A DNA stretch of 64,000 nt from Lactarius indigo (GCA_025766275.1 JAFKAC010000093.1:62001-126000), one strand, 5' to 3'; positions 32,701-42,047 are shown, numbered from the stretch's first letter. The notes: generated by a model not told the origin, from the sequence alone. Made by a program: numbers and translations.

Positions 32701-33496
32701 GACCGAACGCGTAAATCAAGAGCTTGAACAGTATCTCCGAGTCTTCTGCAACTTCCAACAAGACAACTGGGTAGACCTAATTCCGTTCATGGAATTTGCG
32801 CACAATGCACGACAGCATAGTGCAACTCACAAGTCACCCTTTGAAGTGTGGTATGGGTACAATCCGGAGTTCATTCCCCCCATCCACTTCAATAGCAAGA
32901 TACCCGCAGCAGAGGAAAGACTAGACGCATTGAACCGAATCCGCTCTGAAGTCACTGCAGCCCTCAAAGTCGCTGCAGAAGTAATGAGAAATTCCAAGTT
33001 AATCACGATCCCTCACAAGTTCAATGAAGGCGACCTAGTCTGGCTGGAAGGGACTAATATCCACACTACCCATCCCAAAGCTAAACTCGCCCCCCGACGC
33101 CACGGTCCTTTTAAAGTCCTATCTTCCTGGGGAGTTAACTGCAAACTCCAACTTCCAAAGGCATGGCGAATCCACCCGGTCTTCCATAATTCCTTGATCT
33201 CCCCGTACAAAGAAAACACTACGCATGGCCCTAATTTTACCCGACCACCCCCCGAAATTGTTCAAGGGGAAGACGAACATTACGAAGTCAAAGAGGTCCT
33301 GCAGTCAAAGGTATCGCCCAACAAGAAAGGCGTACTTTACTTGATCAAATGGAAGGGGTACCCCAACTCCGAGAATTCCTGGCTCTCCACCTCCCAAATG
33401 TCCCACGCCCAAGATCTTGTCCAGCGTTTCCACAAAGACAATCCCTCTGCCCCTCGACCAAAGACCATTAGTGCTCGTGGAATAGCACAGCGTTAA
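29726..33496 (+). CDS. Gypsy-1 pol (protease, RT, RNase H, integrase, chromodomain)
   Basis: 1,256 codons in the -1 frame from gag. Aspartic protease LLDSGAEGIIID (about residue 68); reverse transcriptase with VVYLDDILIF (about 457); RNase H with DASDFATGA (about 606); integrase with the HHCC finger (HPGRWKTYE to CATCQ) and DDE residues in MDFITDLP, ISDRGPQF and DGETERVNQ; C-terminal chromodomain (YLIKWKGYPNSENSW, about 1190-1235), which places it among chromoviruses. The 68 residues before the protease are conserved-looking and have no ATG, fitting expression by frameshift. No defect seen. Confidence 0.95.
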   Translation, partial: GFLGSSIVALSIGSIRASSVVHGLSLLETLGAEHVPAETIRNRRAPSIVLRVTLVGKKSGKEISARALLDSGAEGIIIDDGFARANNLTMRTLIKPLPVRNVDGSPNKTGSVRYTTIQRLRIRTSDDNYHDETVELYATTLGEHDIILGTDWLQAHNPEIDWHQPKIAFTRCPKTCTLSSSAVVISSRTPQTRHTTINILELDSDQETCLPMNEESEPLEPAFTKDACEPWLWIHSFSKYDHLAIRAKITTSTKIAARTAPKPSTDHIPSHFQRYTKVFSEIASHRLPQHQPWDHAIDLKPGATMKNCGIYRLTPKESDALKEYISEHLKKGYIRPSKSPMASPFFFVDKKDGKLRPVQDYRALNDITIKNAAPLPLIPELIDKLHGARYFTKLDIRWGYNNIRIREGDEYKAAFKTSLGLFEPTVMTFGLCNAPATFQTFMNQIFESLIDGGHVVVYLDDILIFTEDISSLTALTHDVLQRLERHDLYLKPEKCTFAQTSVEYLGIVISDGQVSMDPAKVAGITQWPTPRTVKQVQAFLGFCNFYRRFIKDYSTIARPLFDLTKKDVPFSWGTAAESAFRTLIKCFTEAPVLALPDHSKPFRLITDASDFATGAILEQPDALQRWHPVAFLSKSLLPAERHYEICDKELLAIIHALHAFRHYLEGRDDVTEIWSDHGNLVYFTTKQKLSRRQARWALFLSRFQFIIIHKPSTQNKSDALSRRPDHKKGIADEDEKRVLLDTKYFSINAVQRTAVTIQGDTTLRQRIKNTQTYDKEVSMALESLLKNGPRSLAKGLEEWNLEDGIILFKGQVYVPKDDNLRRDIVKTYHDHIATGHPGRWKTYELISRDFWWPGISTFVKTYVDGCATCQATKIKPRTQVPLQPNAIPEEIWGTITMDFITDLPSSHDYDSLFVVVDRLSKAVVISPCNKTITADETAQLYLENVWRRTGLPRQVISDRGPQFASKVMQEIWKKLGVKSTLSTAFHPQTDGETERVNQELEQYLRVFCNFQQDNWVDLIPFMEFAHNARQHSATHKSPFEVWYGYNPEFIPPIHFNSKIPAAEERLDALNRIRSEVTAALKVAAEVMRNSKLITIPHKFNEGDLVWLEGTNIHTTHPKAKLAPRRHGPFKVLSSWGVNCKLQLPKAWRIHPVFHNSLISPYKENTTHGPNFTRPPPEIVQGEDEHYEVKEVLQSKVSPNKKGVLYLIKWKGYPNSENSWLSTSQMSHAQDLVQRFHKDNPSAPRPKTISARGIAQR

Positions 33497-33507
33497 AAAG
33501 GGGATAC

Positions 33508-34187
33508 TGTCACGAACCTATAATTCGGTCGTGACTCAAGGGCGCCTAAGACCGGTCCGCGTCGGCCCGGTCTTATGTAATCACCTTCCTAAAGGGGAAT
33601 TCCGAACCGGAGTTTGAATTCTGTTCTCAAACGATCACGTGATCGGTCACGTGATCGGTCACGTCTCTCAAGCCACATGTTGTGTACACGTGTACTTATC
33701 AACAGTTGATTGTTGATCAATCAACGAAGATAATCAACCAAGTCACCACCCCTCGGGATTTCCCGCATAGATTGCGGAACCACGCCATCCTGACGCAAGA
33801 TTGCGCCATCGACTGCGGCGCAGTTGTTCTATGTTTAAACCTCTTCTGATTGGACTCTATTGTTAGATGTCTCTAGAATGTTCCTTTGCGCAGTATTGCG
33901 CAGCACCCGTGGAAGGGCCCTAAGCCTGCCCTAAACCTACGCACAGACCACCCCCTGTAGTATATAAGCCGGTGCAATTCTATGGACAGTCCCTCAGACT
34001 GTCCACTTGTGACATCTTCCCTCTTGCCTCTCAGCTCCTTCGAGTGCCCCACCTTGTGTGCGCCACTATCTTCTTTGAGCCAAGAACGCCTCCTCTTCGC
34101 CCCCGTCGACACCCTCTCCGTCTCTACCTCGCCCGCCGTCGTCTTCAACCGTACCCCTCGCTGTCGAGTGACAGTGAGTTCACCACA
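33508..34187 (+). repeat. Gypsy-1 3' LTR
   Basis: 680 bp; the only difference seen from the 5' LTR is GCCACATG for GCCACGTG. Followed by target duplication CCGGG and the resumed Gypsy-2 frame. Confidence 0.95.
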
Positions 34188-34567
34188 CCGGGTACTTTGT
34201 AGAGTTCAACGGACCTACAAGGTTCAGACCTGTTGAGTTCAATTTTGACCACTTGTGTTGGGTAGAGATTACGTGGAACCCCATAGACCACCGCTGGGAC
34301 GTCATCAGACCAGCAGGAAGACAGTACCAGTGCGATATAGACGCACGTGAGCTTAATTCACGAGCCGACTGGGGACCTATCGACGGTCAATTACGAGAAC
34401 ACTCCACGGGAGAAGCGGTTAGCGAAGAAACCGAAGAAGACGAACAAAGCGAAGAAAATCAACCCGCAAGTGTCGGGCCCATCGAGCAGTATACTATCCA
34501 ACAAGCTGAGTCTCTGCACATCTCGGACCAGCCAGAGATCATTCACGTACGATCGCCAGCGGCAGAA

Positions 34568-36052
34568 ATGGCAACTACCACTATGACGGCTGAAGAAATC
34601 ATAATCATCAGAGAACAAGCGGCGCGAGAAGCGGCCGAAGCAATTAGACAAGAGTCACAGCAAAATCTCATGCCCATTAATCCTGAAACGGGGCATCGCA
34701 TGACAGCAGACGACGCAGCAATCTTTCGGGCTATCGGACCCGACCAAGGAGACCCCCCGTCCGGAGATGGAATAAGACGAGGAATACCGCTAGACCCTCC
34801 ACCAGGATGGGGAGGGCCACCGGAAGGGGACTTTCCCCGACGACCTGGAGGAGGAGGAAACCCACCTGACCTCCCAAACAACCCCCCGGAAGGAGGACCG
34901 CCGGGAGGAGGCGGTGCAGGAGGAGGAGGCGGTGCAGGAGGAGGAGGACATGGCCATGAAAAACTGACCGGTGAACCTCCCACCATCTTTGACGGAGACC
35001 GCACTAAAGTAGACTCATTCCTCACGCAATGGCACGTATACTGGGGAATGAATCTCGACACCTCCGTCATGCGCAACGACTATCGACGAAGCCTCCTGTT
35101 TCTATCTTACATAAAGGGGGTATCGGTCAGCGAATGGGTACTTTCGTACCTCAAGTGGCTCAACCGACAAATACAACGCGGAATAGACCAACACACGAGG
35201 GATCTGTGGAATGCAGTGGCAGAGGGTTTTAACCAGAGGTTCGTTAACACCCTCGAGCGAGAACAAGCTCAAGCGCTTCTAAGGAAGGGACTCAAGATGG
35301 TCGACGGAGACATCGACAAATACGTCAACGAATTCGAAGAAGCCGCTAGGAAAGCAGGATACCGCCTCAACGACCCCCAAACCATCGACCTTTTTACCAA
35401 GGGGTTACCCAAGAAGTTGTACGAAAAGACGTATGATCTGGACGAACCCGAAACGTTCGACGAATGGAAGCGAGCGACGCTTCGAAGACAGCGCAACTAC
35501 ATCCACATTCGAGCAAGAGTGGATGAATACAAGGACAATAAGCCGAAGAAAACGGGCAATGCTGGATGGACCGTCCCCCAAAACCTCGCAAACCCATGGG
35601 CAATGGATACGTCCGCCGACCGAGTCAAAGCCAGGCTTGCAGGATCGGAAGAAATCGACTACGGTAAGCCACCATATACAGGTCTACCTCCCTACCCGCC
35701 AAGAGGAGGGCCGGGAGCGAGGGGACGAGGAAGGGGGGGATCCCGACGAGATCTAAGGACAGTGTTGTGCTATAATTGCAACGCACCGGGCCATCTCTCA
35801 CGAAACTGTCCCAGTCCCCGACGACCGCAACAGTGGCAATCACAAAATCCGGGGCCTTCAACCATCCGAATGACGGAGACGGACTATTACGCACAAGAAA
35901 CCCCGCCGGCTCAAATAAACGCCACTTCGACAAGTAAAACAGCCGAAGAACGAGCCAAGGAGTGGCTCACGGGAGTCGCTAATGCCCCGGACGAGGTGAA
36001 GGATCTCATACTGCAAGAAATGTGGGGGAAAGAGGGTTTTCGGAGCGCCTGA
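34568..36052 (+). CDS. Gypsy-2 gag
   Basis: First ATG of the predicted Gypsy-2 transcript is at 34568 (MATTTMTAEE); the open frame extends upstream to the LTR. Coiled-coil-like Ala/Glu-rich start (REQAAREAAEAIRQESQQ), a Gly/Pro-rich linker, the Gag domain (PPTIFDGDRTKVDSFLTQWH, NTLEREQAQALLRKGLKMVD), an RGRGRGG stretch and one CCHC knuckle (CYNCNAPGHLSRNC). Stop TGA at 36050. Overlaps pol. Confidence 0.92.
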   Translation: MATTTMTAEEIIIIREQAAREAAEAIRQESQQNLMPINPETGHRMTADDAAIFRAIGPDQGDPPSGDGIRRGIPLDPPPGWGGPPEGDFPRRPGGGGNPPDLPNNPPEGGPPGGGGAGGGGGAGGGGHGHEKLTGEPPTIFDGDRTKVDSFLTQWHVYWGMNLDTSVMRNDYRRSLLFLSYIKGVSVSEWVLSYLKWLNRQIQRGIDQHTRDLWNAVAEGFNQRFVNTLEREQAQALLRKGLKMVDGDIDKYVNEFEEAARKAGYRLNDPQTIDLFTKGLPKKLYEKTYDLDEPETFDEWKRATLRRQRNYIHIRARVDEYKDNKPKKTGNAGWTVPQNLANPWAMDTSADRVKARLAGSEEIDYGKPPYTGLPPYPPRGGPGARGRGRGGSRRDLRTVLCYNCNAPGHLSRNCPSPRRPQQWQSQNPGPSTIRMTETDYYAQETPPAQINATSTSKTAEERAKEWLTGVANAPDEVKDLILQEMWGKEGFRSA

Positions 36053-39000
36053 ACCCGTCGGTCTGGGTGAGGGCTTTAAATTGTAATTCTGTAATCATGA
36101 CGCGCTTTCGTTCTCTTCGAATCCCAGTCTCGATACGCACGAATTACCGAATGGCCGATATAAGAGCACTGGTGGACTCCGGAGCCACCGACAATTTCAT
36201 ACATCCAAGCTTCATAACAAAAATGGGGATCGGTACGCAACCGCTCGCCCAACCACGAAAAATTTGGAATATAGACCAAACGGAAAACAAAGCTGGGTCT
36301 ATCTCCCACTTCACCGACCTTGACGTATACGCCAAAGGGTACCACAGGACAATGCGCTTCCTGGTAACAGATATCGGAACAGAAGAAATTGTACTAGGAT
36401 ACCCATGGTTGGCGACCTACGAACCAACTATCAATTGGCGCGATGCGGTAATACACAAGGAAATCATGCCAGTGGTGATTAGTACGCAGGACAGTCTCCA
36501 TCGCCACACCATTATTGCCATCGCCCTTACTGATAATCAAAGGGAGGAGATAGTCGACGCCCTAGAGGAAGAAGACGATGTATACCTACGCGCCACAACG
36601 TCCATGGAGCTGGCAATCCAAGCACAGAAAAAGGCACCGCTAGTCGAACTACCAGAAGTTTACCAGGCATTTCAGAAGCTCTTCAGTGAAGAAGCGTCCC
36701 AGTGTTTTCCCCTGGCCAGACCATGGGATCACGCCATCGATTTCAAACCAAACGCCCCATCCGCAATAGACTGCAAAATATACCCACTAACGCAAGAGGA
36801 AGAGGGCAAACTCAAGGAGTTTTTGGATGAGAAGCTCAAGCAGGGGTATCTCCGCCCCTCTATTTCCCCGTATGCATCATCCTTTTTCTTTGTTAAAAAG
36901 AAGGACGGAAAACTACGCCCGGTACAGGACTACCGGGTGATCAACGCTCACACTATACGCAATCAATATCCTCTCCCCCTCATTCAAGACCTCATTTACG
37001 ACCTCAGCAACGCGCACATCTATACCAAGCTCGACATCCGCTGGGGGTATAACAACATTCGCATCCAAGATGGGGATCAGGAGAAAGCGGCCTTCAAGAC
37101 CAAGTTTGGCCTCTTCGAGCTGACGGTAATGTTCTTTGGCCTCACAAACTCACCCGCAACGTTCCAGACAATGATGAACCACATATATCGGGACACGATC
37201 ACAAAACATGAACTACGCGGCACCGTCATCCGGGTCTATATGGATGACATCGGTATTGCCACACGCGTCGGTCACGGCTCCGCGGACCACATCGCGGCAG
37301 TCATGGACGTCCTTCGTGTCGCCCAGGACCACGACCTATACTTCAAACTTGAAAAATGCCTCTTCCACCAACCTCGGATGGATTACCTGGGGGTAATCCT
37401 TGAAAAGGGGGTAACACGTATGGATCCGGTAAAAGTTCAGGGCATCAAAGACTGGCCAACGCCAACAAAGGTTAGGGACGTGCGCTCCTTCTTAGGATTC
37501 TGCAACTTTTACCGCTTGTTCATCCGAGGTTTTGCCACCCACGCTCGACCACTAAACCGACTCACGAGAAAAGATACCGAATGGCGATGGACGGAGGAGG
37601 AAGACCGGGCGTTCAAAACACTCAAACGCCTTGTTACTGAAGAACCGGTTCTGGCACACCCCAATTTACACGATCAGTTCGAACTAGAAGTCGATGCCTC
37701 CGGGTTCGCGGTGGGTGCAGTCCTCTTACAGAAGAAAAGTGACGGGCGCAAGCACCCAATAGGATACTACTCTGCGACGCTGAGCGAAGCAGAACGCAAT
37801 TACGACATCTACGACCTGGAGCTTCTCGCTATCGTGAAAGCTCTCCGGCACTGGCGCCCCTTACTTGCAGGGTCCCCACACAAAATCAAAATATTTTCGG
37901 ACCACCTAAACCTGCAATACTGGAAGACGCCGCAAAAGATCAGCCGAAGGGTCGCCCGGGAAGTACTGGAGCTGATGGAATACGACTTCGAGATCCATCA
38001 CATCAAAGGAAAGCACAACGGCAGAGCAGACGCCTTATCAAGACGACCGGACTATGACCAAGGGGAAGATGATAACCAAGGTGTGGTCGTCCTACCGCCA
38101 GAAGTGTTTGTACGAGCCGCTAACGTTGCACGGACGTTGGAAATACATCCCATGATGCAACAACCGAGACGACGACAAGACCCCGCCATAATCAAGACAT
38201 GGGTCGACGCCCATCATCTCAAGAAAATAGAGGGAGAATGGTACAAAGACGGACGACTAGTTGTTACGGGGCCAATGGCCGCATACCGGGCCATCATACA
38301 CGACCATCACGACCTACCGGTACATGGACATCCGGGGATAAGTCGAACACAGCGTATCGTAGAACGACACCACTGGTGGCCGAGTATTCGCAAAGACGTT
38401 TACGAGTACGTTACGGGATGCGCGGATTGTCAACGGAACAAAGTCAACACTAGACCAACCCACGCCCCACTGCACCCAATTACCGCCATCACGGACGCTC
38501 CTCCTTTCCACACCGTTGCCCTAGATTTCATCACTAAACTGCCTATCTCACAGTCATATGACAGTATTCTGACCGTCACAGACCATGACTGCAGCAAGGC
38601 ATCTATATTCATCCCATGCAATGAGGAAATAACGGCGGAGGATACAGCAATCCTGTACGTCAACCATGTGTTCAAACGATTCGGATTACCGCGTAAAATT
38701 ATCAGTGATCGCGACCCCCGGTTCACCTCTAAGTTCACAAGAGAAGTATGCCGCATATTGGGTATCCAACAGAACATCTCCACGGCCTATCACCCACGAA
38801 CGGATGGGCAGTCCGAACGAACCAATCAATGGCTCGAACAGTACTTGCGATTCTGGGCCAATGAGCGCCAAGATAACTGGACGGCCTATCTTCCTGTGGC
38901 AGAATTTGCTCACAACAACTGGCCGCACGAACATACGAAGCAGTCCCCATTCATGCTCCTAATGGGGTATAACCCAACTGCCGATTGGACGGATAAGCTA

Positions 39001-40776
39001 TCCCCAATTCCGAACGTGATTACCAGACTGACACAATTAAAAGAAGCGCGTCAGCTGGCCCAGGACCTCATCAAAAGGGCACAAGATAGCTGGATCAAGC
39101 ATAAAGACACTCCGCGCTATCAGATCGGTGATCATGTATGGTTAGAAGGGAAGCATTTACGCACCAATCAACCCACGGCAAAATTAGCGGCGCGGCGTCA
39201 CGGACCATTTAAAGTGATTCAGGTGATGTCCCCTTACAACTACCGCCTTGAACTTCCCACGCAGTGGAGCATCCATCCAGTGTTTCACATCGATCTTCTC
39301 ACGCCATACAAAAGCACTACCTTCCACGGCGAGAACTTCCCACGTCCACCACCGGATCTCGTGGAAGGAGAAGAAGAATACGAGGTCGAGGCCGTTCTGG
39401 ACTCTCGGCATTTCGGCAGAAGAAGGAAGTTGCAATATCTGATCAAATGGAAGGGGTACCCGGACTCGGAGAATCAGTGGGTCGATAAGGACGACGTGTT
39501 CGCCCCAGAAGCAATCAAGGAGTATCAAATGGGCCGGACAACCGCGCGATGCCTTAAAAGCCAGCTTACGGACGACCAGGGAGAGTATCACTCCTACATT
39601 CGATCCTCTCATACCTCTATGCCCACCTCTCCTCTCAGACATGTCACCACGGCGATCCTCCTCGACCAAGTCGCACAAGACGCCGCCAACCTCATCGAAG
39701 ACGACGAAGAAACCGTGGTTCAACCGGTCCAGCTCACTCCGTACACACCTGCAAACTTGCGAGCGGGGCATATCACCGCTCAAGAGTGGGCTGGCGTCCT
39801 ACAGAGATTCCCTGACCCGACTCAACAGCCCGACGACGAGCAGCAGCATGCCGTCCCTCACATCTTCCGAGACGACAACGGCAATCGGGAACCCATCGCG
39901 GTCATCCCCCCAGGTGACGACCTCATCGGCACAAGGGGAATTCTCCCTGCCGATCGCCCCCTCGAAGACCCAACAGGAGTTAGAAGCAGCGGAGGATTGG
40001 CGGAGGACGGCGAAGGAGTGGGCCGACGAACAACTGCGCTTAGCGCAGAGGAGGTTGAGCGAGTTGCGGCAGCGCAGGCAGCGCTCCCTCACGACGAAGC
40101 TCACGCTGACGACGAGGATTACTACCCGGTCAGACACCCCCTCCTTCGAACGCACAGCCACCCTACTAATCCCCGAATCACCCCATGGCTCGTCCATACC
40201 GACGGAACCGCCATGTCTCGAGGACGTGTGCGACTGCCCGGCGTCGCACTTCACACCCCCATCACGCACGACGACGACCCTGCGCAGGTCCTTGCGCCTG
40301 AAGGGTTCAGGGCGAATCGACAGCCCCATTACATTCAATTCCCCATCACCGGACCCGATGGCATAGAGAGGAATGCCAGCCACGTGCAGATTGTCGGAGG
40401 TGCGAATCCTTTCGTACTGGGGCTCATCCCCGGTTCCCCTCATCTCTACAGCAAACCCCTTTACGCCCATCCGACGCTATCGGCTGCGGGATGCGCCTTC
40501 ATCGCTCACGAGGATCTGGTCATCCTCGCCTCCGACAAAATCACCGACTGCGCACTTAACCGCATTGGGGACGAGTCCCTTACTGCGGAGGTCACGCGTT
40601 ATCGGGCGGCCGCGTACGAGGAAGAACGGCTCGCAGCCCGCATACGTCAACTCCAGGCTATGCGGTTGTCGGCAAGAGACGACAAGAGGGACTGCATCTA
40701 CCGACTGGAGAGGGCGAACGTGTTTGAGAGGATTAGCGACGAGCAGTCGACTTGGACTGCACGAGACTTTCGGTGA
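36022..40776 (+). CDS. Gypsy-2 pol with a long C-terminal extension beyond the chromodomain
   Basis: Frame is -1 to gag and open from about 35980; the first codon in the listed interval is GTG, so frameshift expression is likely. A canonical slippery heptamer G GGT TTT lies at 36034-36040. Protease DSGATDNF (about residue 52), reverse transcriptase VYMDDIGIA (about 405), RNase H DASGFAVGA (about 556), integrase finger (HGHPG, HHWWP, CADCQ) and DDE residues (LDFITKLP, ISDRDPRF, DGQSERTNQ), chromodomain YLIKWKGYPDSENQW (about 1120-1170). About 410 further residues follow, with an EVERVAAAQAALPHDEA helix and a repeat-free Pro-rich region; no domain recognised there. Intact. Confidence 0.94.
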   Translation: MGERGFSERLNPSVWVRALNCNSVIMTRFRSLRIPVSIRTNYRMADIRALVDSGATDNFIHPSFITKMGIGTQPLAQPRKIWNIDQTENKAGSISHFTDLDVYAKGYHRTMRFLVTDIGTEEIVLGYPWLATYEPTINWRDAVIHKEIMPVVISTQDSLHRHTIIAIALTDNQREEIVDALEEEDDVYLRATTSMELAIQAQKKAPLVELPEVYQAFQKLFSEEASQCFPLARPWDHAIDFKPNAPSAIDCKIYPLTQEEEGKLKEFLDEKLKQGYLRPSISPYASSFFFVKKKDGKLRPVQDYRVINAHTIRNQYPLPLIQDLIYDLSNAHIYTKLDIRWGYNNIRIQDGDQEKAAFKTKFGLFELTVMFFGLTNSPATFQTMMNHIYRDTITKHELRGTVIRVYMDDIGIATRVGHGSADHIAAVMDVLRVAQDHDLYFKLEKCLFHQPRMDYLGVILEKGVTRMDPVKVQGIKDWPTPTKVRDVRSFLGFCNFYRLFIRGFATHARPLNRLTRKDTEWRWTEEEDRAFKTLKRLVTEEPVLAHPNLHDQFELEVDASGFAVGAVLLQKKSDGRKHPIGYYSATLSEAERNYDIYDLELLAIVKALRHWRPLLAGSPHKIKIFSDHLNLQYWKTPQKISRRVAREVLELMEYDFEIHHIKGKHNGRADALSRRPDYDQGEDDNQGVVVLPPEVFVRAANVARTLEIHPMMQQPRRRQDPAIIKTWVDAHHLKKIEGEWYKDGRLVVTGPMAAYRAIIHDHHDLPVHGHPGISRTQRIVERHHWWPSIRKDVYEYVTGCADCQRNKVNTRPTHAPLHPITAITDAPPFHTVALDFITKLPISQSYDSILTVTDHDCSKASIFIPCNEEITAEDTAILYVNHVFKRFGLPRKIISDRDPRFTSKFTREVCRILGIQQNISTAYHPRTDGQSERTNQWLEQYLRFWANERQDNWTAYLPVAEFAHNNWPHEHTKQSPFMLLMGYNPTADWTDKLSPIPNVITRLTQLKEARQLAQDLIKRAQDSWIKHKDTPRYQIGDHVWLEGKHLRTNQPTAKLAARRHGPFKVIQVMSPYNYRLELPTQWSIHPVFHIDLLTPYKSTTFHGENFPRPPPDLVEGEEEYEVEAVLDSRHFGRRRKLQYLIKWKGYPDSENQWVDKDDVFAPEAIKEYQMGRTTARCLKSQLTDDQGEYHSYIRSSHTSMPTSPLRHVTTAILLDQVAQDAANLIEDDEETVVQPVQLTPYTPANLRAGHITAQEWAGVLQRFPDPTQQPDDEQQHAVPHIFRDDNGNREPIAVIPPGDDLIGTRGILPADRPLEDPTGVRSSGGLAEDGEGVGRRTTALSAEEVERVAAAQAALPHDEAHADDEDYYPVRHPLLRTHSHPTNPRITPWLVHTDGTAMSRGRVRLPGVALHTPITHDDDPAQVLAPEGFRANRQPHYIQFPITGPDGIERNASHVQIVGGANPFVLGLIPGSPHLYSKPLYAHPTLSAAGCAFIAHEDLVILASDKITDCALNRIGDESLTAEVTRYRAAAYEEERLAARIRQLQAMRLSARDDKRDCIYRLERANVFERISDEQSTWTARDFR

Positions 40777-41262
40777 GTCTGGAGTCTCACGCTGGAAAGG
40801 GGGTGATGTTACGGTCGCGCGTATTGGACCCTTACTGTACCGGTTGTGGCTACGGCGGTAAGGTAGATTAGTCACGGACTCGGGATTTACGATAGGAGTT
40901 AGGCGATGAGGGATGACTCGATCCTAGTACAGATAGTAGTAGTATTAGGATTGCGGTACTTACGCGATACGTTGGACGCTACCATACTGTGACTCATAGC
41001 AGCGCTTGAAAGCCTGCTCTTTCTGTATTTAAGATAGCTGCGGAGGACCAAGATACGCCATCTTGGTCTTCTTCAATCGTCACTTCTCTGCTTCTCATCT
41101 TCGAAAGTCTCGCCCTTGTGTTGGGCTTGAGTGCCGCAGTTATACTAGTGTCTTCGAACATCTAGAAGTTGCCTTCGTGCCATACGCCTCGTAGCGTGAT
41201 CAGCTAAGTTGCCAAGTCGCCTTAACGAGCTCAAGTCGAGCTAACGTCGTGGCGGCGTTACA
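40777..41262 (+). repeat. Gypsy-2 polypurine tract and 3' LTR (LTR 40807-41262)
   Basis: The purine-rich GGAAAGGGGGTGA precedes the LTR. The LTR is 456 bp and matches 23772-24227 without a seen difference. It abuts minus-strand gag sequence of Gypsy-3b at 41263. Confidence 0.93.
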
Positions 41263-41534
41263 CTGCTGGTCGTATGACGTCCCACTGGGAATCTATGGGA
41301 TTCCACGCAACCTCCGTCCAACACAAGTGGTCGAAGTTGAACTCAACTGGTCGGAACCTACTAGGTCCGTTGAATTCCACAAAATATCCGGTTTCTTCTT
41401 GTCTTTCCCTCCAACTAGCGGCTTGTAGAAAGCGCGTGGGGACGTTACGTTCTCCTCTTCTTGGGAGCGAATATGGACGGAAGCTCGTCCACTGGTCTCT
41501 GGTTGTTACGGCCACGGTGGTATCTTGGTCTTAA
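41263..41534 (-). pseudogene. Gypsy-3b gag leader fragment, cut by the Gypsy-2 LTR
   Basis: On the minus strand, starting at the primer site after the LTR at 41535-42047, the frame gives RNVPTRFLQA, GYFVEFNGPSRF and FNFDHLCWTE and ends at VIRPA where the Gypsy-2 3' LTR begins. It corresponds to the ATG-free leader and start of Gypsy-2 gag, with amino-acid differences showing a separate subfamily. Confidence 0.85.
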
Positions 41535-42047
41535 TGTTACGTCGTCACGACGTTAGCTCGACTTGAGCTCTATAGAGGCGGTAACAACTTAGCGGATACT
41601 CTGAAGACGCGAAGGTCCAGGCGCGATGAATGTCTTGAAGACTCGGAGGTTCAAGCGTAGGTAATGGTGAACACTCGAAGGTGTGCTGCTTTGCGAGAGG
41701 CGGAGAAAGAGAGAGAGAGAGAGAGAGAGAGAAAGAAACAAGTGACGATTCAAGAAGACCAAGATGGCGTATCTTGGTCTTCACAAGACAGGTTAAATAC
41801 AGATTAGCAGGCTTTCAAGCGCTGCTATGAGTCATCGTAAGTAAGTGTCCAACGTGTCGCGTAAGTAACTCAAACCCTAGTACTACTAGTACTAGTATCA
41901 GTGGCGTCCGTCCTCAGTCAGCTATCGGTACCGTATCTCCTATCGCGCTACCGTATCTCCTACCGTCGTAGATAAGTCCGTCACTAATATACCTTACAGC
42001 CGTAGTGACAACCGGTACAGTAAGGGTTTGGGTCGAAACGTAACATC
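41535..42047 (-). repeat. Gypsy-3b LTR (513 bp)
   Basis: On the minus strand TGTTACG...TAACA, followed by the TTAAGACCAAGAT primer site, so it acts as a 5' LTR. It holds a long (AG)n run at about 41708-41732 and the palindrome GAAGACCAAGAT / ATCTTGGTCTTC at the predicted start. It interrupts the Gypsy-3 pol frame after HVQIVG. Confidence 0.85.

Larger units (their letters stand above)
24381..34187 (+). mobile_element. Gypsy-1, complete chromodomain Ty3/gypsy retrotransposon with three ORFs before gag
   Basis: 9,807 bp, LTRs of 680 bp (24381-25060, 33508-34187) with one difference seen, target duplication CCGGG at 24376-24380 and 34188-34192. Order: LTR, ORF1, ORF2, ORF3, gag, pol, LTR. Polypurine tract AAAAAGGGGA precedes the 3' LTR. 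No inactivating change was seen, so it is a good candidate for an active copy. Confidence 0.95.
24228..34567 (+). other. Gypsy-2 ATG-free open leader in frame with gag (split by Gypsy-1)
   Basis: From the LTR edge (24228-24380, then 34193-34567) the gag frame is open for 176 codons upstream of its first ATG, and no ATG occurs in any frame after the predicted start at 24025. The encoded sequence (RRGDRNVPTRF, GYFVEFNGPTRFRP, FNFDHLCWVEITWNPID) is conserved as protein in Gypsy-3 and Gypsy-3b, so it is probably translated from a non-ATG start as a Gag extension, comparable to CUG-started glyco-Gag of some retroviruses. Confidence 0.6.
23772..41262 (+). mobile_element. Gypsy-2, young chromodomain Ty3/gypsy retrotransposon (carrying Gypsy-1)
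   Basis: LTRs of 456 bp at 23772-24227 and 40807-41262 appear identical. The internal region holds gag and pol; Gypsy-1 sits 153 bp inside the left LTR. Without Gypsy-1 and one target duplication it is about 7.7 kb. The flanks do not agree: left CTCCT is Copia-A sequence, right CTGCT is minus-strand Gypsy-3b gag. Confidence 0.93.
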
